From Rutpela maculata (taxonomy: Eukaryota > Arthropoda > Insecta > Coleoptera > Cerambycidae), in contig OW386290.2 in assembly GCA_936432065.2 (NCBI GenBank), positions 127,828,677 to 127,892,676 on the forward strand: a stretch of 64,000 bases of DNA. The letters run 5' to 3'. The translations under genes were made by a program, and so were the position numbers. Below are positions 11,715 through 21,885 of this stretch, one piece after another. The notes below the pieces were generated by a model that was not told where the DNA came from, made no database searches, and was given only the letters and a program-made list of their open reading frames with translations. Within the stretch, counting starts at the first letter, position 1. Each line of letters begins with the position of its first letter.

Positions 11715-13001
11715 CAGTGTGTCCCAGGATAGATGTAACAAGAGGTGTAATGGACCAAAAATTTGGGAATTTTGGAATGGTATTTGGGGATTGAGTCTTG
11801 CTTGTTGTAAAACTAAAGTATACCAAAAATGACTTGATTTGGTGTTCTACAGGGTGTTTTATAAGCAAAGTTGTAAAAATCACCACTAATAAAGTACCTT
11901 TATTTTTCAAAATATGAAAAAATTCCACAAAGAAAAGTTATTTAGAATGCAATTTTATACCTCTGTACCAAATTTCAGGAATATAAAATTATTTTTTTGA
12001 AACTTCCCATTTTTTGAGAATTAAGAGTTGAATTCATATTTAAAGTTGTGTAGGAGCAAATGTTAATCATCTCAAAAAATAGGCTATTGGTAAATAAAAA
12101 ATTGAATATACAAGATGTAAGAAGGTATAATGTTAATCGAACTAATTGTAAAACAAGAAACAATTACTAACAGAAGATTAATGAGGTTTAAAAATTATAA
12201 CAAGTAATAATTGTCAAAAACATAACAGATTCACAAACAAATTAATTATTGACCAATACGAAACAATGTTTACAATTTTTTTTTATTCGACGTAGCTACC
12301 ACCCACATCCACACACATTTCGATCCTTCGCCTGAAGTCCTTAAAACTGTTTCGAATATGATCTAACGGTGTGGAGTTTACGGCATTTGTAATTCTCTGC
12401 TTCAATAGTGCGACATCATTAGGAAGTGGTTCAGCGTAAACCAACTGCTTGAGGCGACCCCATAAAAAGAAATCCAATATGGGGATCTCGCAGGCCACTT
12501 GATCCGTCCATTCCTGGCAATCCGATTTTCTCCAAAATTTAAATTCAACCACGTACCATTTTCACTTAATTTTTTATGCTTGGTTCGTTAATTTGAAACA
12601 GAAATTAAGGATAATATTGACTACGTTTAACAGATAAAATAATAAATGATAAATGTGTATCCACTGCTTTTCTCATAGCCTACTTTTAGCTTCTACATAA
12701 CTTTAAATATTAATTCACAAAAAATAATTTCTATGCAGTTTTAATTGAATGATTCAAAATAAAATACTAATTTATTGAAAAAATGGGAAGTTTCAAAAAA
12801 ATAATTTATATTCCTGAAATTTGGTATAGAGGTATAAAATTGCATTCTAAATAACTTTTCTTAGTGGAATTTTTTCATATTTTGAAAAATAAAGGTACTT
12901 TATTAGTGGTGATTTTTATATCTTTGCCCCAAATACCATTCCAAAATTCCAAAATTTTTGGTCCACTACACCTCTTGTTACATCTATCCTGGGACACACT
13001 G
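11715..13001 (-). mobile_element. Mariner-like element, copy A (TA target)
   Basis: The ends CAGTGTGTCCCAGGATAGAT and ATCTATCCTGGGACACACTG are exact mirrors and are flanked by TA (11713-11714 and 13002-13003). The inverted similarity continues for more than 200 bp (AACAAGAGGTGTAATGGACC and beyond). The only coding remnant is a transposase C terminus on the minus strand. The element is an internally deleted, non-autonomous derivative. Copy B at 14170-15812 is the same family in the opposite orientation. Confidence 0.85.
12283..12552 (-). pseudogene. Mariner/Tc1 transposase C-terminal fragment (copy A)
   Basis: An 89-residue open frame. From about residue 26 it reads ILDFFLWGRLKQLVYAE, the block holding the third catalytic Asp of the DDE/D domain. 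PNDVALLKQRITNAVN and FRRRIEMCVDVGGSYVE to the stop follow, matching the normal end of Tc1/mariner transposases. The first 25 residues look shifted: one frame gives a WPARSP-like motif just before the deletion that joins it to LDFFLWG. The open frame therefore crosses an internal lesion and is not a working protein. The DNA-binding domain and first two catalytic residues are missing. Confidence 0.8.
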
Positions 13002-13375
13002 TATATCATATAAAAAATTATGAAACCTATATAGTTATACCATTTTTAAAGGTTCAATATAATTTTTAAATTGAAAATGTGAAAAAGTTTCCCGGAATTT
13101 TGTTTTTTCACAATTTTTATTTGTCAATGATAAAAGTGGGAGAATTGATTCAAAGAGTTGAAATAAGTTTAAATAGTTACAAGTATAATTGTTTTTTTTT
13201 TTCATTTTTGACTTAATTCAACAAGTTACAGAACCCGTGATAACAGGGGTGTTTTCTACCCCTTTCGATCATTTCCTACCCTAATCTTTTTTCAACTTTT
13301 TTATTAACGTCATTACAAACACATTGCATAAGATTTCATCAAAATCCATTCATTAGCACTCAAATTGACTGGACT

Positions 13376-14167
13376 ATTACTTTAATTAGAAAATATTGCG
13401 CAAGGGTTCATAAAAATGGACAGTTCACGTGTGGTCGCACTGAGATAAATTCATGATGTTATTTTAATACATTCGCTCAGAAAAGGCTAAGTACGCACCC
13501 TGGGCCTAATATAATATTTCTTTTATTTTATGTAATTTTTTAATAGGACAGTTTTAATAATTAACTGCTAAAATTAGGGCTCGAAGGACCATGACGCATT
13601 AAAAATAACACGCGCACTGAGCATTGACAGTGGTGATGACTCATTTAACTGAAGGCGAACTGATATAAGGGTGTACGGGAAATAAAATCGTCGACAAAAG
13701 CCGGTATATACTGAGATCTGACAATAGACATATATTAAAAGCGCTTGCGGTCTTAAAACAAAACTGCCATTAATTAAAGATGATTTGTAAAGGTTTTGTT
13801 GCAAATATTTATGAATTTGTGGTTATTATAACAGAAACGTTGCCAATTTTGGTCTTTTGGCCCTAAGTGTACCAAGGAAATCATCCACACGAATTGTCGG
13901 TATATGTCATTATCGATATTCATTGGTGATTTCAAATCAAATGATCGACGTATAATATCTTTTTCGTCAAGCTAAATCGAGAGATACATGTTTTTCGACC
14001 TTCAGTTAATTGTAACTTAGAAATTGAATAGGCAATCGAGGTCAGGTTTTGCGAGTAAGTACTTTGATAGTGTACCTACATGTATATGGAACATAAAAAC
14101 ATTCGAAATTTTGGTTCTTTAAATATAATAATAATAGTGTGTTTATTATTTACCAAAAGAAGATATA
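13376..14167. other. AT-rich region, no gene
   Basis: This lies between mariner copies A and B. I see no coding frame or named repeat. Confidence 0.4.
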
Positions 14168-14302
14168 TACAGTGTGTCCCAGGATAGATGTAACGAGAGG
14201 TGTAATGGACCAAACATTTTGTAATGGTATTTGGGGATTGGGTCCTGCTTGTTGTAAAACTAAAGTATACCAAAAATGACTTGATTTGGTGTTCTACAGG
14301 GT

Positions 14303-14600
14303 CAGGCCTGTAGCTAGGGGGGAGGGCAGGACGGGCACTGCCCGGCAATTTTAACTGTCTTTTTAATATTTTGAAAGAGATTGGGTATAAATTGGCTAAA
14401 TTTTTCGGATTAAAAATTTTTTTTTTGAATTAAAATTTTTTCTGGATTTCTCTCCCCCGCTCATAAAAAAATTTTTCGGACAAAAAATTTTTTTTTTGGA
14501 TTTCTCCCCCCGCTCATCAAAAAATTTTTCGGACTTTTTTACGGGCCCGTCTTGAAAAATTGTTTGCCCGCCCTGAAAGCACTTTCTAGCTACAGGCCTG
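14303..14600. mobile_element. 298-bp hAT-like MITE inserted in mariner copy B
   Basis: The ends CAGGCCTGTAGCTAG and CTAGCTACAGGCCTG are perfect 15-bp inverted repeats. The flanking octamers TACAGGGT (14295-14302) and CACAGGGT (14601-14608) differ by one base. Copy A supplies the uninterrupted sequence (TTCTACAGGGTGTTTTATAAGC), so the insertion point and 8-bp duplication are directly visible. An 8-bp duplication with CAG termini is typical of hAT elements. No coding capacity. Confidence 0.9.
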
Positions 14601-14996
14601 CACAGGGTGTTTTATAAGCAAAGTTGTAAAAATCACCACTAATAAAATACCTTTATTTTTCAAAATATGGAAAAATTCCACTAAGAAAAGTTATTTAGAA
14701 TGCAATTTTATACCTCTATACCAAAGTTCAGGAATATAAAATTATTTTTTTGAAACTTCCCATTTTTTCAATAAATTAGTATTTTATTTTGAACCATTCA
14801 ATTAAAACTGCATAGAAATTATTTTTTGTGAATTAATATTTAAAGTTATATAGAAGCTAAAAGTAGGCTATGAGAAAATCAGTGGATACACATTTATCAT
14901 TTATTATTGGCATATCTGTCAAACGTAGTCAATATTATCCTTAATTTCTGTTTCAAATTAACGAACCAAGCATAAAAAATTAGATGAAAATGGTAC

Positions 14997-15266
14997 GTGG
15001 TTGAATTTAAATTTTGGAGAAAATCGGATTGCCAGGAATGGACGGATCAAGTGGCCTGCGAGATCCCCATATTGGATTTCTTTTTATGGGGTCGCCTCAA
15101 GCAGTTGGTTTACGCTGAACCACTTCCTAATGATGTCGCACTATTGAAGCAGAGAATTACAAATGCCGTAAACTCCACACCGTTAGATCATATTCGAAAC
15201 AGTTTTAAGGACTTCAGGCGAAGGATCGAAATGTGTGTGGATGTGGGTGGTAGCTACGTCGAATAA
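14997..15266 (+). pseudogene. Mariner/Tc1 transposase C-terminal fragment (copy B)
   Basis: The 89-residue translation is identical to the fragment in copy A, and by eye the 270 nt are identical too. It contains the DFFLWGRLKQLVY block and ends CVDVGGSYVE. As in copy A, the catalytic core is absent and the upstream frame is displaced by a short deletion before LDFFLWG, so it is a relic. The roughly 140 bp just upstream already differ from copy A at several positions. Confidence 0.8.
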
Positions 15267-15814
15267 AAAAAAAATTGTAAAATTGTTTTGTATTGGTCAA
15301 TAATTAATTTGTTTGTGAATCTGTTATGTTTTTGACATTTATTACTTGTTAAAATTTTTAAACCTCATTAATCTTCTGTTAGTAATTGTTTCTTGTTTTA
15401 CAATTAGTTCGATTATATACCTTCTTACATCTCGTATATTCAATTTTTTATTTACCAATAGCCTACTTTTTGAGATGATTAACATTTGCTCCTACACAAC
15501 TTTAAATATAAATTCAACTCTTAATTCGCAAAAAATGGGAAGTTTAAAAAATAAATTATTCCTGAAAATTGCTATAGAAGTATAAAATTGCATTCTAAAT
15601 AACTTTTCTTAGTGGAATTTTGTGGTACTTTATTAGTGGTGATTTTTACAACTTTGCTTATAAAACACCCTATAGAACACCAAATTAAGTCATTTTTGGT
15701 ATACTTTGATATAGTTTTACAACAAGCAGGACTCAATTCCCAAATACCATTCCGAAATTCCAAAATTTTTGGTCCATTACACCTCTTGTTACATTTATCC
15801 TGGGACACACTGTA

Positions 15815-16221
15815 TAACATTAAATAGTATACAATAAGGGGTAAACAAAAGTCAATATGTAAGGCTAAGTACCTATGCCATATATAAAACAAAATCGCAT
15901 AATATTACGATTTCCCATGAAAGCTCATGTTAAAATTATTAAAAATTCCTAGCTAGTTTTCTCTTCAATTATGTAGACGAAAAATCTGATATTTTGCAGG
16001 GAGTCTTAGAAATACATAAACTTTACTTTTATATTTGATATAATAACTTCCATAAAATAAAAATAATAAGCCTGCACTTTTGTAAGTGGCTTAATATAAT
16101 TACATAGTAAATAATTAATAAGGAAGCATATCAGAACAAATTGACGCAGTGAAAGCTAAACGTTCATATGTGTCTTTTAGTAGTATTTTAAAAACTTTAA
16201 TGTCATAAAAATAAATGTATA
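15815..16221. other. AT-rich spacer, no gene
   Basis: Intronic AT-rich sequence between mariner copy B and the Helitron. No frame, repeat or RNA gene is seen. Confidence 0.4.
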
Positions 16222-16452
16222 TCTAATATATAAAAATTTCGTGTCACACTGTTTGTTATCGAACTCCTCCGAAACGGCTTGACCGATTTTTATGTAATTT
16301 TTGGTGTATATTTGGTAGGTCTGAGAATAGGTCGTAGGCTATTTTTTATACCCCTAGGTGATAAGGGTGGCCCTATCCAGAAAATCTCTTTTTATTTTTT
16401 GGACAAAAATTTATAATTTATATGGCAAGACAACGTTTGCTGGGTCAGCTAG
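16222..16452 (+). mobile_element. Short non-autonomous Helitron
   Basis: It begins TCTAATATATAAAAATTTCG after an A (16221) and ends GTTTGCTGGGTCAGCTAG before a T (16453). That gives the TC...CTAG termini and A|T target of Helitrons. A small GCTG-GGT-CAGC stem lies a few bases before the 3' CTAG. The interior includes CGAAACGGCTTGACCGATTT, common in arthropod Helitron-type ends. At 231 bp it has no Rep/helicase and would need proteins in trans. Confidence 0.8.
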
Positions 16453-19180
16453 TATGTATATATAGGCCTTGTTCTTATAGTTATTATTATCCGCTCTCGA
16501 TCAATCCGTGAGAAGCGAAAATTCCTACTTTATACATCTTTCGATTGCCTGTAACTCGGAAACGGTGGATTGTCAGACCCAGGTTACATTTGAAAGTTTT
16601 ATCGCGACAACTAGAACCCCCCTTTCTCAAAGTTACAAAACTTTTCACCGAGATCCAATTTCCCATTAGTCTGAGAACGAGGGATCTCTATGATGCATTT
16701 TAAGGACCCTCTATAACACTCGCGAACAACCACCTAAAAAAAAATGATTCTTATGAAATCGACCTGGCGGATTCGATTTTGGAGTTCGCCAGACAATCCG
16801 GAATTGCGAAACTGGTCAAAATCGGCAATTTCCGAAAAATCTCAAATTTTATGGAAATTTTTCAATTTTTACTTATCACCTTATATCTCTTTTAGTTTAA
16901 GTCCGATTAAATTGAACTTTTTAGGAGAGCCAATTTAGACCTTTGTTATCATGACTGACATAACAGAAATGTAAAAAAGTTTACGTGTCACCAGTAATAT
17001 TTTTTTTAAAAGTTGGTGACACGAAATTTGTTAAAAATGCAGCAACAAATACTCGATCGAGAAAACTTTTTTGTTTTTAAAGATAGATGTATATAGTAAG
17101 CTACAAAGTTGTAGCCAAAGAACTAAAGAAACTTTTTTATTTCAGTGATTTTTTTAATAACTTACTTAGTTTTCAAGAAAACGGTGCTGCAGTACTTGAC
17201 CGCCGCGCCGGGTCGCGTCGCAAGATAAAAGATTGGGTTGGCTTATACCGCAGCTTTGTTTCTCGTCTTTCAGGATGCCCCGCCCGATGTGAATAAAATA
17301 ATGCATAGTTGTGAATATTGGTTTTTCTAAATGTTCAGTTTATGATCAATTTTAACGAAAACTGTAAATTTTTCGAAATATTTTTAAAAGCCATCATATT
17401 CAAATGCAAGCATTGAATTTAAAATAAACACAAATACGGATCTACGTCCTTTAGTGCTTGTTATTACGTAGGTACTTCCATTTTATTTAATTTTCAGACA
17501 TTGTGCATCCATTATTGTTGAATTTATACAGATCATAGACGTCTGTGAAATTGATTAAAATGATGGTACTTATTAAACCTAGGCACGAGGTATGTAGATA
17601 TTATTTTTTTTAGCAAAATTTTTGTATTAATAAATATTAGTATACATTAAAATATTCCATTTTTGATCGTTAATAAAAAAATTTGTTGAGAGTGTGACAA
17701 AAATTTCAAATACTCAGGTTTTATTACCTATTTGTGTCCTATACAAATTTCATATCAAGTTTTAGATAAATCATATACAGGGTGAACTATCGTATACGAA
17801 GCAATCCAACAAATTTTTTTTAAACCGTCCCTGGATTTTTAAAATTTTGGATATGCATGATGGTTGTTAGGCAACAGAGTACATTGTTGTAAAAAATGAG
17901 ATAAATCGGATTAACCGTTAAAATCTTATGACCAAAACAATTTTTGGACAAAATTCATAAATCAGTATGATAGTAGTAGTATGATAGTAAAGAAAGGGAA
18001 CACTTTTTAATGGTCACTTTGTATTTGTCTTAGGTGGCTCTACTTACGGTAGAAGTATGTACAGTTCCTCATGACTTACCCTGTATATCTGGGAACATTT
18101 TCAGTAATTGATGAGAAATATTATTTATTGTTTAATTAGGTATACAAACCAAAACTTTACACAGTGCTTCCCCTCTAACGCAATAAATCATAGTATATAT
18201 AGTGTAGTGAAATCGTGTACCTGTCAGGCGGCAAAGAGGAGAAAGAAATCAGTAATAACCGAAGAGAGGAACATAACAAAGGGTACGTTTTTACTATCTT
18301 ATTTAAATTAGTAACTCCCGATTTGCAATTAACAAGTGTACGTAGTATAGCATGTAGAATTGTTTGCATTGTAATGTTAAAGAGCAGGAAATGCCAAATT
18401 TCAAGCCATGATCTCAAGGGGATGTCCTCAGCTGGCGGGGTATAGGGTATAAATTACGGCCAGACCAATAAATTCTATAACGCTTCTCTTAATACTTGAG
18501 TGAAATAACTAATGGCACTATTTGAAACACAAAATAAAATATAAAGTGTAATATTCATTCGAGATAAAAAATAATGATGTAAATATTTGTATTTTAAATA
18601 GTAGATAAAAAATAGCCCTGTAGACGAAAAATCTTTTTAAGGTTTCATTTCAAATAAATAATTCTTAATGAATATTCCAAATAAAATACTTGTTTCAAGT
18701 GCAGTACTCTAAATTTTTATTTACATTTTAAATTTTCAAATTGAAGTAAAAAAAGGAATATTTATAAGACATTGTATTAGTTGGTTCATTAACTATAATA
18801 GTATGGCGAGAACGCAGTGAATGTCGTGCTCAAATTGGTCAAATGGCATTATTAGTTTTGCGTCCTATTTCGTTTAACTATTTTGTTGATGCTGCAGCTA
18901 CTCACAAAAACAACAAGACGAAAACAGCGACATAAAACATCAACACTACTAGGAGGGAAGACAATTACAAAAAGGATAGAAATACACGCAATGAAGTACT
19001 TAAAAAACCCATGTATGCAAAGAAAACACATTCCTTTAAAAAGTTTCTTCCTTTACTAACTGTTTATATTTCACATCTGGTAAGGCTTTGGGAAGGTAAG
19101 GAATTTTATTAAAAAGTTTAGGACCGTAATATTAACAAGCAAAAAAAGAAACAAGAAATAATAACTCTCCAGAAAACACA
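16453..19180. other. AT-rich region without supported genes
   Basis: Short open frames here have no recognisable motifs. A TACAGGGTGAACT at about 17776 and TTACCCTGTATATC near 18076 could be imperfect ends of a small TA-flanked element of about 300 bp, but the match is weak. A short GC-rich patch (GCCGCGCCGGGTCGCGTCG, about 17202-17220) stands out from the AT-rich surroundings without an explanation. Confidence 0.35.
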
Positions 19181-19186
19181 AAAATA

Positions 19187-20197
19187 ATGTATCCACTACA
19201 GAACGTAGGAACAAAGACACATCAACTACTGGTACAAAAGCTTGGCGGCGACGGGAACTGTCTATATGGAGCACTAAGCCATCAGTTAGAAGGAGAAAAC
19301 ATAACAACCTCGGCACACACCAGCGCTATGAAAAATCAAGAAAAATGCCTATTATACTATTAGGAGACTTCAGTGCACACCTAGGAAAAAACGATGAGAC
19401 GGAAGAGGACAAAAACATCATAGGAAAAACATTACTCCACACATGGCCTAATGAAAACGCGCTGAAAAACCTAGCACACATGTTTGACTTAACAATAAGA
19501 GATACATGGAGCAAAAATCAAACCTGTATTGACACCTAGAGTAATGAAAGCTCATTCTCGCAAATAGATTATATGCTGGTAAGCAGAGAGATAAGGGAAA
19601 GGATCAAAAACGTTAAAGCAAAAAGGACAGCAGAAATCCTACTCACACTGAACAGCAGCAAACTAAAAATAGGGAGACCACGCTACACGTGGAAAACAGC
19701 AATCGAGAGGATCATGAACAAACTGGGAAAGGATCAAACATACTGGGAAAGAAAAGCGAGGGGAAAAATGAATTCCACGAAAAAATACCAGCGGTATATA
19801 CACTACCAGAATCAAAGCGAAGGAATTAGAAGACTCAGAAGTTGTAGAAAATTTGTAGGAGCAGAAATACAAAGAGAAGAGCACAAACGGCAGAAACACA
19901 TCTACACTTACACTGCCCATCCCCCACTCCTGTACGAAGACTCAGAAGAGGCAGAAGCCCGGAACCAAAAACACAAAAATGGGAGCTTAAACGCCCCCTC
20001 ACGACCCAATGCGGTAACGCATCTCACAAATACCTACACCTACCATCCCACATTCCTTTACCATGCGCCATATGGCTGTCGCTGCTGGCAACAAGTATGA
20101 CCTTAGTCCAACCCAGCGTGGACGTAGCAGGCCCAGCCGTATAACCCTGGGAATGGCAGCAATGCCTACCGCACGCTGGTAAATCAATCAATCACCC
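19187..20197 (+). pseudogene. Compact LINE derivative: OTU-like motif, endonuclease piece, C-terminal piece
   Basis: A frame from ATG 19187 reads LVQKLGGDGNCLYGALSHQL. Its G-D-G-N-C-L-Y-G-A-L-S core is the catalytic Asp/Cys signature of OTU cysteine proteases (GDGNC at 19247-19261). In another frame from 19345, PIILLGDFSAHLGK, FDLTIRDTW and SQIDYMLVSRE (about 19558-19585) correspond to the GDFNA-, NTW- and IDYIL-type motifs of a LINE APE endonuclease. From 19573 the frame continues into KIGRPRYTWKTAIERIMNKL, like the tail of RTE-type polyproteins. No reverse transcriptase lies between, so the endonuclease and tail were joined by deletion. The 3' end is ATCAATCAATCA, a short tandem repeat as in RTE-like elements. 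OTU assignment rests on one motif. Confidence 0.6.
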
Positions 20198-20975
20198 TGT
20201 ATATATAATTTAATTTCAGGTATTATTTCATAGAAATACACGTGATATTTCTTATTTACAGAGGATATATTTTATTTTCAGCAAGCGAGCTTTTCGCTTT
20301 TCAGTGATTTTAATCAAAAAATAGATAATAGAAAAAATCCCTCCCAACGCTACTTTGACTACATAAAATTGCTAAGCAACGAATCCTCTGCCTGAAGCAA
20401 ATCTGCCTACTCAAATTGCCTTATTGTGATTTTCCTTTTCGTTGCATGATGAGCCAAGGGAATTGTATATAAATGGGTAACATAGGATTCTCGTCATTGG
20501 CTTCAGGTCTAATTAGTAAGTGTTTGCGAACGTACTTGTTTACGTGTTACTAAAAGGTTTTGTTAAACATGACGTGCTATAAAATTTAATAATTAAGAAG
20601 AAACTTGGCCTTTAACTAATTATTTTGAACATAAGTAATAATACATAATTCATCTGTATATTCAAAATGTCAAAATTTTAATATTGAGCCAAGTATGCTT
20701 TAATGAAGAATTGTAGGTTAATACAGGGCGTTAAAATTTAAATTAGGTTTTCTACGAGCGTGCAGAAAAATATACTTTTCCGCACGCATTTTGATTGCGA
20801 AAGTTGCGCTTACCGCACTAGTGCGGAAAGGTAATTATATTTTTATATGCATTTTCGGGCAAGTTATAATTACATTTTGAAAACGTGTTAGAATTTGCCA
20901 AAGTTTTTCTTTTATACTTTCTTATTTTAACGCAATTTTTATTTACACTAACATTTTTACGTAGCCTCTATAACT
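20198..20975. other. AT-rich region, no gene
   Basis: No coding frame is recognised. Short GC-containing words (CCGCACGCATTTTGATTGCG, CCGCACTAGTGCGG) lie near 20779-20830; the latter is a perfect 14-nt palindrome. Confidence 0.4.
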
Positions 20976-20977
20976 TT

Positions 20978-21597
20978 CTCTCACAACGAAAAAATACTAT
21001 ATTTGCACTCCACTATGTGGAAATAATTGTTTATGGAACTTTAATAACATAATATTTGAAATCGCTTATCCAAAAAATCTATAAAACGATATGCCCCATC
21101 GATAGTGGGGGGGGGGGGGTGGTAAAGGGATGGTAATGGAAATGGATGAAGTAAAAAAAAAATTGAGGTCCTTGGTTCTTGTATACACACTAAGTCACAA
21201 TTTTATTTTTTCCCACCCCTTTAATAATGGGGTGGAGATGCTAATGAGTTAATCCCAAAAAAATTTTTGAGACCTTAACTTCTAAATATCAATTTTACGG
21301 ACTCTTACTTGCTTTATTTACCTATTTACTCTAATTTACACCCGAACCCTTCAGCGGAATGAGATTAAAATGTAATCTAGTTCCGGAAGTCATTAAAATA
21401 CGTACGTATGCCAAATTTCAAGTCAATACCTTAAACGGTTTCAAAGTAATCGTGCGCACAAAAAAAAAGTTACAGACAGACAGATCGACAGACAGGTTTT
21501 TTTCCCAAACTTAAAATTCCGACGTTTCATGACGTTCTAAGCCTATTTGAGCAATAAAAATTTTCAGTTTTTTTTTACGTTACTGGATGTGGAAGTA
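20978..21597 (+). repeat. Interspersed GGATGTGGAAGT repeat, copy a
   Basis: This is the first of five copies of a roughly 650-bp repeat. It has CTCTCACAACGAAAAAATA, TGTGGAAATAATTGTTTATG, a GGGGTGG-rich middle, CAAATTTCAAGTCAATACCT, CGTGCGCACA, GTTACAGACAGACAGA and the end CTGGATGTGGAAGT (21583-21596). Its 5' end lacks the CCGCTGCCCAAGGAATCACT segment of fuller copies. The run of G at about 21106-21119 may be length-polymorphic. It is non-coding. Confidence 0.75.
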
Positions 21598-21748
21598 AAA
21601 TCAAACAATCATGTAGCCATAACTATCAAACATTTTATATTTCTGATTAATCATGTAGTCGTTGCTGTCTAATTTTGACGTTTTTCAGTCCCATAGGAAT
21701 TAACAAACGTCAAACGGTAGCAATTTTGTTTTAAAGTAAAGACACAGA

Positions 21749-21885
21749 TATGAGGAGCACGCGGTGTTTACGAACTGGTGCCAAGAAAAGGAAGTAAAAA
21801 GTATGAAAGAACAAGTCTTTTCAGCTTATTTTTCGAAACTTAAGAAGATAGCTAACCCAAGTACATTGTAGTTAAGATATTCTAT
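21749..21885 (+). pseudogene. Crypton-like tyrosine recombinase, 5' fragment
   Basis: The frame reads YEEHAVFTNWCQEKEVKSMK and on through QVFSAYFSKLKKIANPSTL, then a TAG and LRYSM. This matches the N-terminal SAM-like part of a family of Crypton-type tyrosine recombinases in arthropods (VLLAYFSEL...KYKPSTLWS.YSM). The reading is broken at 21886 by a DNA transposon and resumes at 23820. Upstream I see no clean start. Confidence 0.65.

Larger units (their letters stand above)
11047..13375. mobile_element. Outer inverted-repeat element interrupted by mariner copy A
   Basis: AGTCCAGTCA at 11047-11056 is mirrored by TGACTGGACT at 13366-13375. The arms (about 11047-11235 and 13205-13375) pair through AATGGATTTT, TTGCAATGTGTTTGTAACGA and GGGTTCCGTAACTTG-like segments. 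Inside lies the complete mariner-like copy A (11715-13001), so this element is the older host of a nested insertion. No protein is recognisable in its own sequence, and the target duplication is unclear. Confidence 0.6.
14170..15812 (+). mobile_element. Mariner-like element, copy B (TA target), with nested insert
   Basis: It starts CAGTGTGTCCCAGGATAGAT and ends CCTGGGACACACTG, with TA on both sides (14168-14169 and 15813-15814). It is the same family as copy A but inverted, and is interrupted at 14303-14600 by a hAT-like element. Removing that insert and one target copy leaves about 1.34 kb, close to copy A at 1.29 kb. It carries only the transposase C terminus. Confidence 0.85.

Noticed and set aside
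17773..18090. Possible small TA-flanked element with CAGGGTGA/TTACCCTG ends
   Set aside because: Only about 8 bp match at the ends and no arm pairing; mentioned as a weak hint only.
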